Below, in pieces: positions 8,988 through 16,451 of a stretch of 41,621 nucleotides of DNA. Origin of the DNA: an uncultured Granulosicoccaceae bacterium (lineage in GTDB: Bacteria > Pseudomonadota > Gammaproteobacteria > Granulosicoccales > Granulosicoccaceae); assembly GCA_938041955.1 (NCBI GenBank), contig CALISD010000070.1, positions 1 to 41,621 on the forward strand, given 5' to 3'. Below the pieces are notes generated by a model. That model was not told where the DNA came from, ran no database searches, and worked only from the letters and a program-made list of their open reading frames with translations. A program made the translations under genes and the position numbers. How positions within the stretch are numbered: the first letter of the stretch is position 1; the number at the start of each line of letters is the position of its first letter.

Positions 8988-10115
8988 TTACGTTTTTGGC
9001 GCCAGCTTTATAATACGCCCACCGGACTCAATCGCAATATAAATGAATCCGTCAGCGCCTTGTTCAATTGCCCTTACGCGGCCAATGCCATCGAGCAGTA
9101 TTTCCTGATGAGTCACCTGTCCATCTTTCAGCTCTATTCTTCGTACCTGTTGAAATTTTAAGGAGCCAACAAGAATGTTGTTTTGCCATGCGGGGTATCT
9201 GTCTCCTGTGACAAATGCCATTCCACAGGGGGCGATGGACGGTACCCAATAGGTAATCGGTGACATCATGTCGGGTCGTGCTGTTTCATCGGTGATTGTA
9301 GTGCCGCTGTAGTTGACACCATGAGTGACGGTTGGCCAACCGTAGTTTTGTCCAACGACAATGCGGTTGAGTTCATCGCCACCTTTCGGGCCATGCTCGT
9401 GAGCCCAGATTTCACCGGTGACTGGATGTTGTTCCATGCCCTGTGGGTTGCGATGCCCCCACGACCAGGTTTCAGGTGTTGCACCAACAGTGTTAATGAA
9501 AGGATTATCGCTTGGTACACGGCCATCATCGTGTAGCCGAAATATTTTTCCCCGATAATTATCAAGTGACTGTACTTCATCGCGACCACCGCGATCCCCA
9601 ACGCTTAGATACACGTAGTGGTCTTTATCAAAAGTGATTCTGCTGCCATAGTGTTGACCGGCTCGATAGTTAGGCAACGCTTTGAACAAGTGTTGCCGGT
9701 CAACCAGTTGGTGATTCGCAAGTTTTGCACGCATCAATGCGGTGTTAGCGCCTGCGCCAGTTTCATTTGAGGCTTTTGGAGATGAGTAGGAGAGGTAGAT
9801 CCAGCCGTTGTTTTGATAGTCCGGATGGATAGCCACATCAAGCAGGCCGCCTTGTCCGCCGGTGGCAACTTCCGGTACCCCTGAGATGGGTTCGGGGTGC
9901 AGGGTGCCATCTGCTTGCATCAGTCTTAGCGCACCGGTTTTTTCGGTGATTAGCATTCCACCGTCAGGCAGGGCTGCGAGACCCCAAGGGACACTTAGAC
10001 CACTGATGATCGTTTCTACGTCGTAGGTTAATTTTTCTGATTGCTCCGCTTCGGCAAACACCGGGGGTGTGGCGGTGAAAAACAGGCAGAAGAGCAGGGT
10101 GGGCAGATGCTTCAT
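8988..10115 (-). CDS. Exported PQQ-dependent sugar (aldose/sorbosone) dehydrogenase
   Basis: 375 residues from the ATG at 10115, chosen because it places a typical signal peptide first (KHLPTLLFCLFFTATPPVFA); a TTG nine codons earlier is unlikely. The mature part is a six-bladed propeller of the glucose/sorbosone dehydrogenase family. It shows LPDGGMLITEKTG, GGQGGLLDVAIHPDY, YLSVGDRG, HRNPQGM, HEHGPKGGDELN and NYGWP, which are the PQQ- and calcium-site segments of soluble aldose dehydrogenases such as YliI/Asd. It would oxidise sugars in the periplasm, depending on supplied PQQ; no pqq genes are in the window. It is the first gene of a pair with the signal peptidase. Confidence 0.88.
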   Translation of the reverse strand: MKHLPTLLFCLFFTATPPVFAEAEQSEKLTYDVETIISGLSVPWGLAALPDGGMLITEKTGALRLMQADGTLHPEPISGVPEVATGGQGGLLDVAIHPDYQNNGWIYLSYSSPKASNETGAGANTALMRAKLANHQLVDRQHLFKALPNYRAGQHYGSRITFDKDHYVYLSVGDRGGRDEVQSLDNYRGKIFRLHDDGRVPSDNPFINTVGATPETWSWGHRNPQGMEQHPVTGEIWAHEHGPKGGDELNRIVVGQNYGWPTVTHGVNYSGTTITDETARPDMMSPITYWVPSIAPCGMAFVTGDRYPAWQNNILVGSLKFQQVRRIELKDGQVTHQEILLDGIGRVRAIEQGADGFIYIAIESGGRIIKLAPKT

Positions 10116-10301
10116 AGTTCGAGTGCTCGGTTGGGTCTGCAATACTTAAGGGACTGGTATGTAGTTGATTAAACACGCTTAAGAAAGTTCAAACAATAAT
10201 AATTTGTCGAAAGGCTGGTTTGTCAGGTCGTCGTCAGTTGATTGTCAATGATCCTGGTTGATAAGGTAGACTCGACGTTACTCTATTCACTGGAAATTGC
10301 T

Positions 10302-10868
10302 ATGAGTCATCCGATCAGTCGCTTCCCGGTACCGGAAATCAGTTCGCTACCAAAAGACATGCAGGAACGTATTCTGGCGGTACAGGAAAAAGCCGGCTTT
10401 GTTCCTAATGTATTTCTAGCGCTGGCGCATCGGCCTGATGAGTTCCGGGCTTTCTTTGCCTACCACGATGCGCTAATGGAAAAGGACAGTGGCTTAAGCC
10501 TGGCTGAGCGAGAGATGATCGTGGTTGCCACATCAGCGGCGAATCAGTGTTTGTATTGTGTGGTCGCGCATGGGGCGGTGCTGCGGATTAGAGCTAAAAA
10601 TCCATTGATTGCTGATCAGGTCGCGATCAACTATCGCAAAGCAGATATCACAGACCGTGAACGGGCGATGCTTGATTTTGCAATGAAGGTTTGTGACAGC
10701 GGTGCGCGTGTCGATACCACTGACTACGACACTCTGGCCACGCACGGGTTCTCGGAGGAAGACGTTTGGGATATTGGCGCGATCACGGGATTTTTCGGTC
10801 TTTCAAATCGAATGGTCAACGTGATGGGCATGCGACCGAATGATGAGTTTTATTCAATGGCTCGCTGA
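10302..10868 (+). CDS. AhpD-like carboxymuconolactone-decarboxylase-fold peroxidase-related protein
   Basis: 188 residues from the ATG at 10302; an earlier ATG would add 20 unrelated residues. The redox motif is C-L-Y-C-V-V-A-H (Cys83, Cys86, His90), the CxxC...H of AhpD-type alkylhydroperoxidases, embedded in the all-helical CMD fold. The general pattern (RFPVPE start, GFVPNVFLALAHRP, LSLAEREMIVVATSAAN) matches the 'peroxidase-related enzyme' family. It probably acts in the cytosol on peroxides or as a thiol-disulfide partner; no direct reductant gene is adjacent. Its promoter must lie in the 186 bases shared with the divergent dehydrogenase gene. Confidence 0.85.
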   Translation: MSHPISRFPVPEISSLPKDMQERILAVQEKAGFVPNVFLALAHRPDEFRAFFAYHDALMEKDSGLSLAEREMIVVATSAANQCLYCVVAHGAVLRIRAKNPLIADQVAINYRKADITDRERAMLDFAMKVCDSGARVDTTDYDTLATHGFSEEDVWDIGAITGFFGLSNRMVNVMGMRPNDEFYSMAR

Positions 10869-10893
10869 GTCAACTCGCAGACGTAAAAAGCAA

Positions 10894-10921
10894 GGCAGGG
10901 CTGGCTAATGCCAGCTCTGCC
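10894..10921. terminator. Terminator hairpin between convergent genes
   Basis: GGCAGGGCTGGC (10894-10905) pairs with GCCAGCTCTGCC (10910-10921) across a TAAT loop, with one G-T wobble. Read on the minus strand the stem is followed by TTGCTTTTT, which suits termination of pyc; it can also stop the AhpD-like gene from the other side. Confidence 0.65.
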
Positions 10922-10957
10922 ATATTACTTCTGCCACATTACTGTGGTGCTGAAAAA

Positions 10958-13900
10958 CTAAGCGTCAGCGGTTTCGCTGAGCTTCACCAGCAAGTCTTTT
11001 GCGTCGATCTGATCACCGGTTTTCACCAGCAACTCGCTAACTACGCCAGACGCTTCAGCATAGATGGCAGTTTCCATCTTCATCGCCTCGATGGAGAGCA
11101 AAACATCGCCGGCCTCAACCTTTTGACCAGCGCTGACGTTAACTGTTGAAATTACACCAGGCATCGGTGCACCGACTTGAAGTTTGTCTTCAAGGTCAGC
11201 TTTGGCGCGAGTAACATTGCCGCCCGGTGCCCCGTGTATGCGATCAGGCACCTGGATTGAGCGCGGCTGGCCATTCATTTCGAAAAACACTCTGACCAGG
11301 CCTTTCTCGTTTGTCTCGCCAATAGCAACACACCGCACAACGAGTGTTTTCCCTTTTTCGATTTCAATCAGTAACTCATCGGCTACCTTGATACCGTAAA
11401 AGTACACCGAAGTAGGCAGTACACTGGTGGGGCCATACTCGTTTTGCGCACCAATAAAATCAGTGAACACTTTCGGATACATATTGTATGAGGCCAGTTG
11501 CTGTTCTGTGATTTCCTGTTGCAGGGTCTCTTCAAGTTCTTTTTTGGCCACCAGCAGATCAACCGGCGGAATGGAGGCGCCGGCACGTTCAGTCAGCGGT
11601 GCTTCGCCTTTGAGTACTTTGTTTTGCAGTGTTTCCGGCCAGCCTTCAGGTATCTGGCTCAGCTCGCCTTTCATTAAAGCGACAACAGAGTCGGGGAACG
11701 CAATCTCTTTATCAGGATGTTCAACATCTTCAACGGTTAAGTCCTGACTGACCATCATCAATGCCAGATCACCCACTACTTTAGAAGAGGGTGTTACTTT
11801 GACTATATCGCCAAGCATCTTGTTAACGTCCGCGTAAGTCTGTGCTACCTCATGCCAACGAGGTGCAAGCCCGAGTGAGCGAGCCTGTTCTTTTAGATTG
11901 GTAAACTGACCGCCTGGCATTTCGTGCAAATAGACTTCTGATGCAGGGCTTTTCAGATCACTTTCAAATGCTGCATACTGTGCTCGTACAGATTCCCAAT
12001 AGAATGAGATTTTTTGGATGGCATTTTGATCAAGGTGAGGGTCTCGTTCATCCCCCTCAAGTGCTGCGACAATAGAACCGAGGCAAGGCTGCGAGGTACC
12101 GCCGGACAATGCGTCCATGGCAGCATCCACTGCATCAACCCCTGCGGTTATTGCCGCGAGTACAGTAGCTGCTGAAATTCCAGAAGTATCATGTGTATGA
12201 AAATGTACCGGCAGGCTCACTTCCTGACGCAGCGCTTTAAATAAAACCTGTGCCGCTGCCGGCTTCATTAAGCCACCCATGTCTTTAATACACAGAATAT
12301 GTGCACCGGCTTTTTCAAGCTCTTTGGCCATATCAATGTAGTATTTCAGATGATACTTAGGTTTGGCATCGTTCAGCATATCACCGGTGTAGCAAATGGC
12401 TGCCTCACACAGTTTGTCTTCTTCAAGCACCGTGTCCATTGAGACACGCATGTTGTCTATCCAGTTAAAGCAGTCAAATACACGGAATAGATCGACGCCG
12501 CCTGCGGCCGCTTGTTGAACAAAGTGCTTAACTACATTGTCTGCATAGTTGGTGTAGCCAACACCGTTTGCACCTCGTATCAATGCCTGCAACAAGATGT
12601 TGGGTGCGCGTTCTCTGATCAGTGCTAAGCGTTCCCACGGGTCCTCAGTCAGGAAACGCATGCTCACGTCAAATGTGGCGCCACCCCAGCACTCAAGTGA
12701 AAGCAACTGCGGCAGTGATTTGGAATAGGCGGCAGCGACGTTAACAATGTCGTAAGTTCGCATGCGTGTGGCTAGCAACGACTGCGGTGCGTCACGCATG
12801 GTGGTGTCGGTGATCAATACCTGCTTTTGTTCACGCATCCATTTAGCGAAAGCCTCAGGGCCGTCCTTGTCTAACCGTTGTTTGGTGCCATCGACCACCG
12901 GCAAGTCAAACCATGGCGCTTCCATTAGCTTGTCATCTGTACGAGGCCTCACCCGATCACGTGCATCGGGGTGACCATTGACCGTGACATCGGCAATATA
13001 GTGCAGCAACTTGGTTGCCCGGTCTTTGCGCTTTACCTGTTCAAAAAGCTCAGGCGTCGTGTCGATAAACTTGGTGGTATAGGTGTTATCGAGAAACTTC
13101 GGGTGAGTAATAATGTTTTCAAGGAAAGTTAAGTTGGTCGCAACGCCACGAATTCTAAACTCGCGGAGCGCACGATCCATGCGCTTGATAGTTTCCTGCG
13201 GAGTAGGGGACCAGGCAGTCACCTTTTCAAGTAACGGATCATAAAAGCGATTTATCACGGCACCGGAGTAGGCCGTACCGCCGTCGAGTCGAATACCGAA
13301 ACCCTGTGCGCCGCGATAAGCGGTGATTCGACCGTAGTCCGGTATGAAATTCTGTTCGGGATCTTCTGTAGTAATACGGCACTGCATTGCATGGCCGTTG
13401 AGCTTAATGTCTTTTTGTGCCGGTACGCCGGATTCCGGCGTGCCGATCACTTCGCCACTTAATAAATGTATTTGTGCCTTGATGATATCAATGCCGGTTA
13501 CTTCTTCAGTCACCGTATGTTCAACCTGTACCCGTGGGTTCACTTCGATGAAGTAAAACTCTTCGGTATCAATGTCCATTAGGAATTCGACTGTTCCAGC
13601 ACCTTTATAGTCACTGGTCGCGCCAATCTTAAGTGCGTAATCAGCAATTTCCTCGCGTTTCGCGTCACTCAGGTAGGGTGCTGGTGCGCGTTCTACTACC
13701 TTTTGATTACGCCGCTGCACTGAGCAATCGCGCTCAAATAAATGCACAATATTGCCGTGCGTATCACCCAGTATCTGCGCCTCAACATGGCGCGCGTTTT
13801 CTACCAGTTTTTCAAGATAAATTTCATCTTTGCCAAAAGCTGCGCGTGCTTCGCGCTTGGCCTCATCAACTTCTGTATCAAGATCTGCCTCAGAGCGAAT

Positions 13901-14434
13901 AACCCGCATACCGCGACCGCCACCACCCCATGAGGCTTTTAGCATAATCGGGTAGCCGACTTCTGCAGCCATCTTTTTGATAGTGGGTAAATCATCAGGC
14001 AATGGGGCAGTAGCGGGTACCACTGGCACGCCGGCCTTGATGGCCAGATTACGTGCAGCTACCTTGTTACCCAAAGAGCGCATTGTGTCTGCGCTCGGGC
14101 CGATAAATAGAATGCCAGCTTCATCGCAGGCATCGACAAATTCCGGACTTTCTGAGAGCAAGCCGTAGCCCGGATGAATTGCGTCAGCACCGGAGAGTTT
14201 CGCGACACGCAACACTTCATCAATAGACAGGTATGATTCAATCGGACCCATGTCCTTTTCGAGGTGCGGACCGCGTCCAACGCGATACGCTTCATCTGAT
14301 TTGAAACGGTGCAGGGCGAGTTTGTCTTCTTCGGCCCATATCGCGACGGTTTTGATGTCGAGTTCATTGGCGGCACGAAATACGCGGATAGCGATTTCAG
14401 AGCGATTGGCAACGAGGATTTTTTTTATAGCCAA
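10958..14434 (-). CDS. pyc: Pyruvate carboxylase, single-chain
   Basis: 1158 residues, the normal length for single-chain pyruvate carboxylase. It carboxylates pyruvate to oxaloacetate using ATP, bicarbonate and biotin. Biotin carboxylase comes first (IKKILVANRSEIAIRVFRAA, then KASWGGGGRGMRVI and FIEVNPRVQVEHTVTEEVTG). Carboxyltransferase follows (LITDTTMRDAPQSLLATRMR, HFHTHDTSG). A biotin carrier domain ends the protein with EAMKMETA and biotinyl-Lys1119. The start is a TTG at 14434: an in-frame stop lies 11 codons upstream and no ATG or GTG lies between. The ribosome site is poor (GGA 10 bases away). It is monocistronic, with a hairpin terminator downstream. This is the anaplerotic enzyme expected where growth runs on C3 or acetyl-CoA-yielding substrates. 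Confidence 0.95.
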   Translation of the reverse strand: MAIKKILVANRSEIAIRVFRAANELDIKTVAIWAEEDKLALHRFKSDEAYRVGRGPHLEKDMGPIESYLSIDEVLRVAKLSGADAIHPGYGLLSESPEFVDACDEAGILFIGPSADTMRSLGNKVAARNLAIKAGVPVVPATAPLPDDLPTIKKMAAEVGYPIMLKASWGGGGRGMRVIRSEADLDTEVDEAKREARAAFGKDEIYLEKLVENARHVEAQILGDTHGNIVHLFERDCSVQRRNQKVVERAPAPYLSDAKREEIADYALKIGATSDYKGAGTVEFLMDIDTEEFYFIEVNPRVQVEHTVTEEVTGIDIIKAQIHLLSGEVIGTPESGVPAQKDIKLNGHAMQCRITTEDPEQNFIPDYGRITAYRGAQGFGIRLDGGTAYSGAVINRFYDPLLEKVTAWSPTPQETIKRMDRALREFRIRGVATNLTFLENIITHPKFLDNTYTTKFIDTTPELFEQVKRKDRATKLLHYIADVTVNGHPDARDRVRPRTDDKLMEAPWFDLPVVDGTKQRLDKDGPEAFAKWMREQKQVLITDTTMRDAPQSLLATRMRTYDIVNVAAAYSKSLPQLLSLECWGGATFDVSMRFLTEDPWERLALIRERAPNILLQALIRGANGVGYTNYADNVVKHFVQQAAAGGVDLFRVFDCFNWIDNMRVSMDTVLEEDKLCEAAICYTGDMLNDAKPKYHLKYYIDMAKELEKAGAHILCIKDMGGLMKPAAAQVLFKALRQEVSLPVHFHTHDTSGISAATVLAAITAGVDAVDAAMDALSGGTSQPCLGSIVAALEGDERDPHLDQNAIQKISFYWESVRAQYAAFESDLKSPASEVYLHEMPGGQFTNLKEQARSLGLAPRWHEVAQTYADVNKMLGDIVKVTPSSKVVGDLALMMVSQDLTVEDVEHPDKEIAFPDSVVALMKGELSQIPEGWPETLQNKVLKGEAPLTERAGASIPPVDLLVAKKELEETLQQEITEQQLASYNMYPKVFTDFIGAQNEYGPTSVLPTSVYFYGIKVADELLIEIEKGKTLVVRCVAIGETNEKGLVRVFFEMNGQPRSIQVPDRIHGAPGGNVTRAKADLEDKLQVGAPMPGVISTVNVSAGQKVEAGDVLLSIEAMKMETAIYAEASGVVSELLVKTGDQIDAKDLLVKLSETADA

Positions 14435-14565
14435 GACGTGGGGTTCCGGTTTTGGGGAGGCGGTATTCTACCGCGTTTAGGTGGTGTTTTGTGGGCTGGT
14501 GCTTGTTGGCCTTTTTTGTTGTTTGCTGTGCTGGGCTGTTTTCGCTTATAGCTCAGTTGTTTATA

Positions 14566-14964
14566 CATTCGCTGAGCTCAACGTAAGCGGCATGCCATCC
14601 CTGGCGATTTGTGTACTTGGAAGTGAACCCATCGGCTTGCGCGAGTGCTAGCAACCAGAGTTTAACGAGCACTCTACGAGCGAAACGAGTTGCTGTACCG
14701 AGCGTCTGAGTAGTTTTTTGACACTAACCGGAGTCGGGGTTAAGCGGCATGGATGCCGGGTGAGCGCTGTGCACATGGGATGTGCATTTATCGCGACCCG
14801 ATGGCGGTTAAATTCAAAAAATGGCGCTGTCACCCGAGGGGCAATGAGGCCGCGAAAAACACCTTTGGTTACTTTGCGAGGTTGCAAAGTGACTCGCTAG
14901 TGCCAGGGGCTGGCATCGAAAAACGCCAGGGATGGCATGTCGCCTACGTTTAGCGCAGCGAATG
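14566..14964. repeat. About 400-base intergenic element with 41-base inverted ends
   Basis: The left arm (14566-14606) and right arm (14924-14964) are inverted copies matching at 37 of 41 positions; the inner 16 bases, CATGCCATCCCTGGCG, are identical. Between them are several small perfect hairpins: TGCACAT/ATGTGCA around 14770, ACTTTGC/GCAAAGT around 14872-14891, and TGCCAG/CTGGCA at about 14901-14915. Beyond the right arm the motif GCAGCGAAT is repeated (14954, 14982, 15005). No transposase is present and the short open frames inside look incidental. It resembles a non-autonomous, MITE-like or REP-like dispersed element. It fills most of the 626 bases between pyc and xthA. Confidence 0.55.
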
Positions 14965-15060
14965 AAGCGAATATTGAGCGCAGCGAATAAAGCAAACGTC
15001 AAGGGCAGCGAATAAAATAACATTGGCCGCTCAAAGCCCGTTGCCTAGTGCCAAGAAAAA

Positions 15061-15876
15061 CTAAAAATCAAATTCACTCCAGACAGGTGCATGATCAGAT
15101 GGCTTCTCCATAGCGCGAATATCATAATCCATCCCGCTATCAACCAGGCAATCTGTCAACGGCTTAGTGGTAAGCAAGTGATCAATCCGAAGGCCGCTCT
15201 TGGGTTCACGATCAAAGCCACGGGTTCGATAGTCAAACCAACTCAGAAACTCTTTCGAGTCGGGATACTTCACCCGATAGGTATCGTCCAGGCCGAACGC
15301 GCTTAGTGTCTCGAACCATTCGCGTTCTTCCGGCAGGAAGCTTACATGGCCTGTGCGCAGCCATGTTTTTACGCTGTTGGGACTGATGCCGATGTCTTCG
15401 TCGACCGGTGCGATATTGAAGTCACCGATCACAGCGAGGGGCTCGTCGTTCCTGTAGTCTGAATGCAGAAGCTTGGTTAAGCCTTTGTAGAAATTTTCTT
15501 TGTCTGGAAATTTGGTCGGGTGTTCGCGCTTTTCGCCATTCGGGAAATAGCCGTTCATGACGGTGATCTTTTTGCCACTGTGGGTGGTGGTGGTACCGGT
15601 GATTAAACGACGTTGTGAGTCGTCGGTGTCGCCCGGCAGGCCTTTGACTACGGACTCAAATGGGGTTTGCGACATCAGGGCAACGCCGTAATGCGTTTTT
15701 TGGCCGTGGTATTCAACGCTATAGCCGAAATCCTGAATGATCTCCAGTGGAAACTCTTCGTCGGTAACTTTGGTTTCCTGAAGGCCAATGATGTCTGGTT
15801 GGTGCTTTTCAATTAGTGCTTCCAGCTGGTGGAAGCGCAGGCGCAGACTGTTGACGTTAAATGACACGATTTTCAT
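15061..15876 (-). CDS. xthA: Exodeoxyribonuclease III (AP endonuclease)
   Basis: 271 residues, matching E. coli XthA (268). It cleaves DNA 5' to abasic sites and degrades 3' ends during base-excision repair. The EEP nuclease signature is complete: SFNVNSLRLR (Asn7), GLQETKV (metal-binding Glu34), GVALMSQ, GYFPNG, GDFNIAP, and PSDHAPVW near the C terminus with His262. The ATG at 15876 is the natural start because the protein begins MKIVSFN. It lies downstream of rapA on the same strand, but 575 bases of repeat-bearing DNA separate them, so it has its own transcription. Confidence 0.94.
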   Translation of the reverse strand: MKIVSFNVNSLRLRFHQLEALIEKHQPDIIGLQETKVTDEEFPLEIIQDFGYSVEYHGQKTHYGVALMSQTPFESVVKGLPGDTDDSQRRLITGTTTTHSGKKITVMNGYFPNGEKREHPTKFPDKENFYKGLTKLLHSDYRNDEPLAVIGDFNIAPVDEDIGISPNSVKTWLRTGHVSFLPEEREWFETLSAFGLDDTYRVKYPDSKEFLSWFDYRTRGFDREPKSGLRIDHLLTTKPLTDCLVDSGMDYDIRAMEKPSDHAPVWSEFDF

Positions 15877-16320
15877 TGGGTAAGCCTATTTCGGGTGCTG
15901 GCGCGATATTGTGTATTTTACCTTGCTTGTGACTAGAAAGCAGGTTGGTTTTGCAGATATCAATTGCTCATGCATCAGGTTTCCCGAAGGGGAAGTCTCT
16001 TAATTTTCGCGGTTTTTAAAGGTAGGTTGGGGAAGTGCGTTATCTGACGTGCTAGTTTTGATCGTCACAACCCGACGCATACGCGAGTGGATCAAGTTCA
16101 GCGCGAAGCAAGTCCAGCGCGATATCGCCGATGATGTCGGCAATCATAATAAGGGCTACGATTCATGTTCACGGGGCTCTTTGCTTTGGAATCCCGACGC
16201 GTTAGTGAGTGGCACGACGTGTTTTTTACGAATCTCCTCTCCGGTAAACATTGACCAGCATTTATAAAGAAAGGCTCTCTATTTTCGGTAACGCACTGTG
16301 ATGTGACACATACACGGCTT

Positions 16321-16345
16321 GCCACTCGCTCACGCATCGGGTTTC
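16321..16345 (+). repeat. Dispersed 25-base repeat, copy 1
   Basis: GCCACTCGCTCACGC, then A, then TCGGGTTTC. The copy at 30203-30227 differs only at base 16 (T). A weaker partial match, CCACTCGCTCAC, occurs at 8327. All three are intergenic. Confidence 0.55.
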
Positions 16346-16391
16346 GATTGCTTGAACGACGCTCGTCGAACTCAGCGAATGTTGAGCATAA

Positions 16392-16425
16392 CGTTGAACG
16401 TGATTACGACCAACCACGTTCAACG
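16392..16425. repeat. Inverted repeat downstream of rapA
   Basis: CGTTGAACGTG (16392-16402) and its exact complement CACGTTCAACG (16415-16425) are separated by 12 bases. It sits 27 bases past the rapA stop. It could form the base of a transcript-end hairpin, but no T-run follows on the minus strand, so termination would not be of the simple intrinsic type. Confidence 0.4.
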
Positions 16426-16451
16426 CCACGAAGCGAACAAGAATAAGAACC

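Larger units (their letters stand above)
15877..16451. other. 575-base intergenic stretch with repeats, no gene seen
   Basis: Nothing here reads as a credible protein. It holds one copy of a 25-base repeat (16321-16345) that recurs at 30203-30227, and an 11-base perfect inverted pair just downstream of rapA. The xthA promoter must lie at its left end on the minus strand. Confidence 0.5.

Noticed and set aside
9266..9601. 111-codon frame opposite in phase within the PQQ-type dehydrogenase gene
   Set aside because: Shadow of a strongly conserved gene on the same strand; no independent evidence.
14718..14953. Overlapping short frames on both strands inside the inverted-repeat element
   Set aside because: They share the repeat's hairpins, lack ribosome sites and no frame is favoured; typical of structured repeats rather than genes.
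14954..15020. Iterated GCAGCGAAT motif considered as a CRISPR-like or iteron array
   Set aside because: Three imperfect, unevenly spaced 9-base units, no unique spacers, no cas or rep gene nearby; better seen as part of the neighbouring repeat element.
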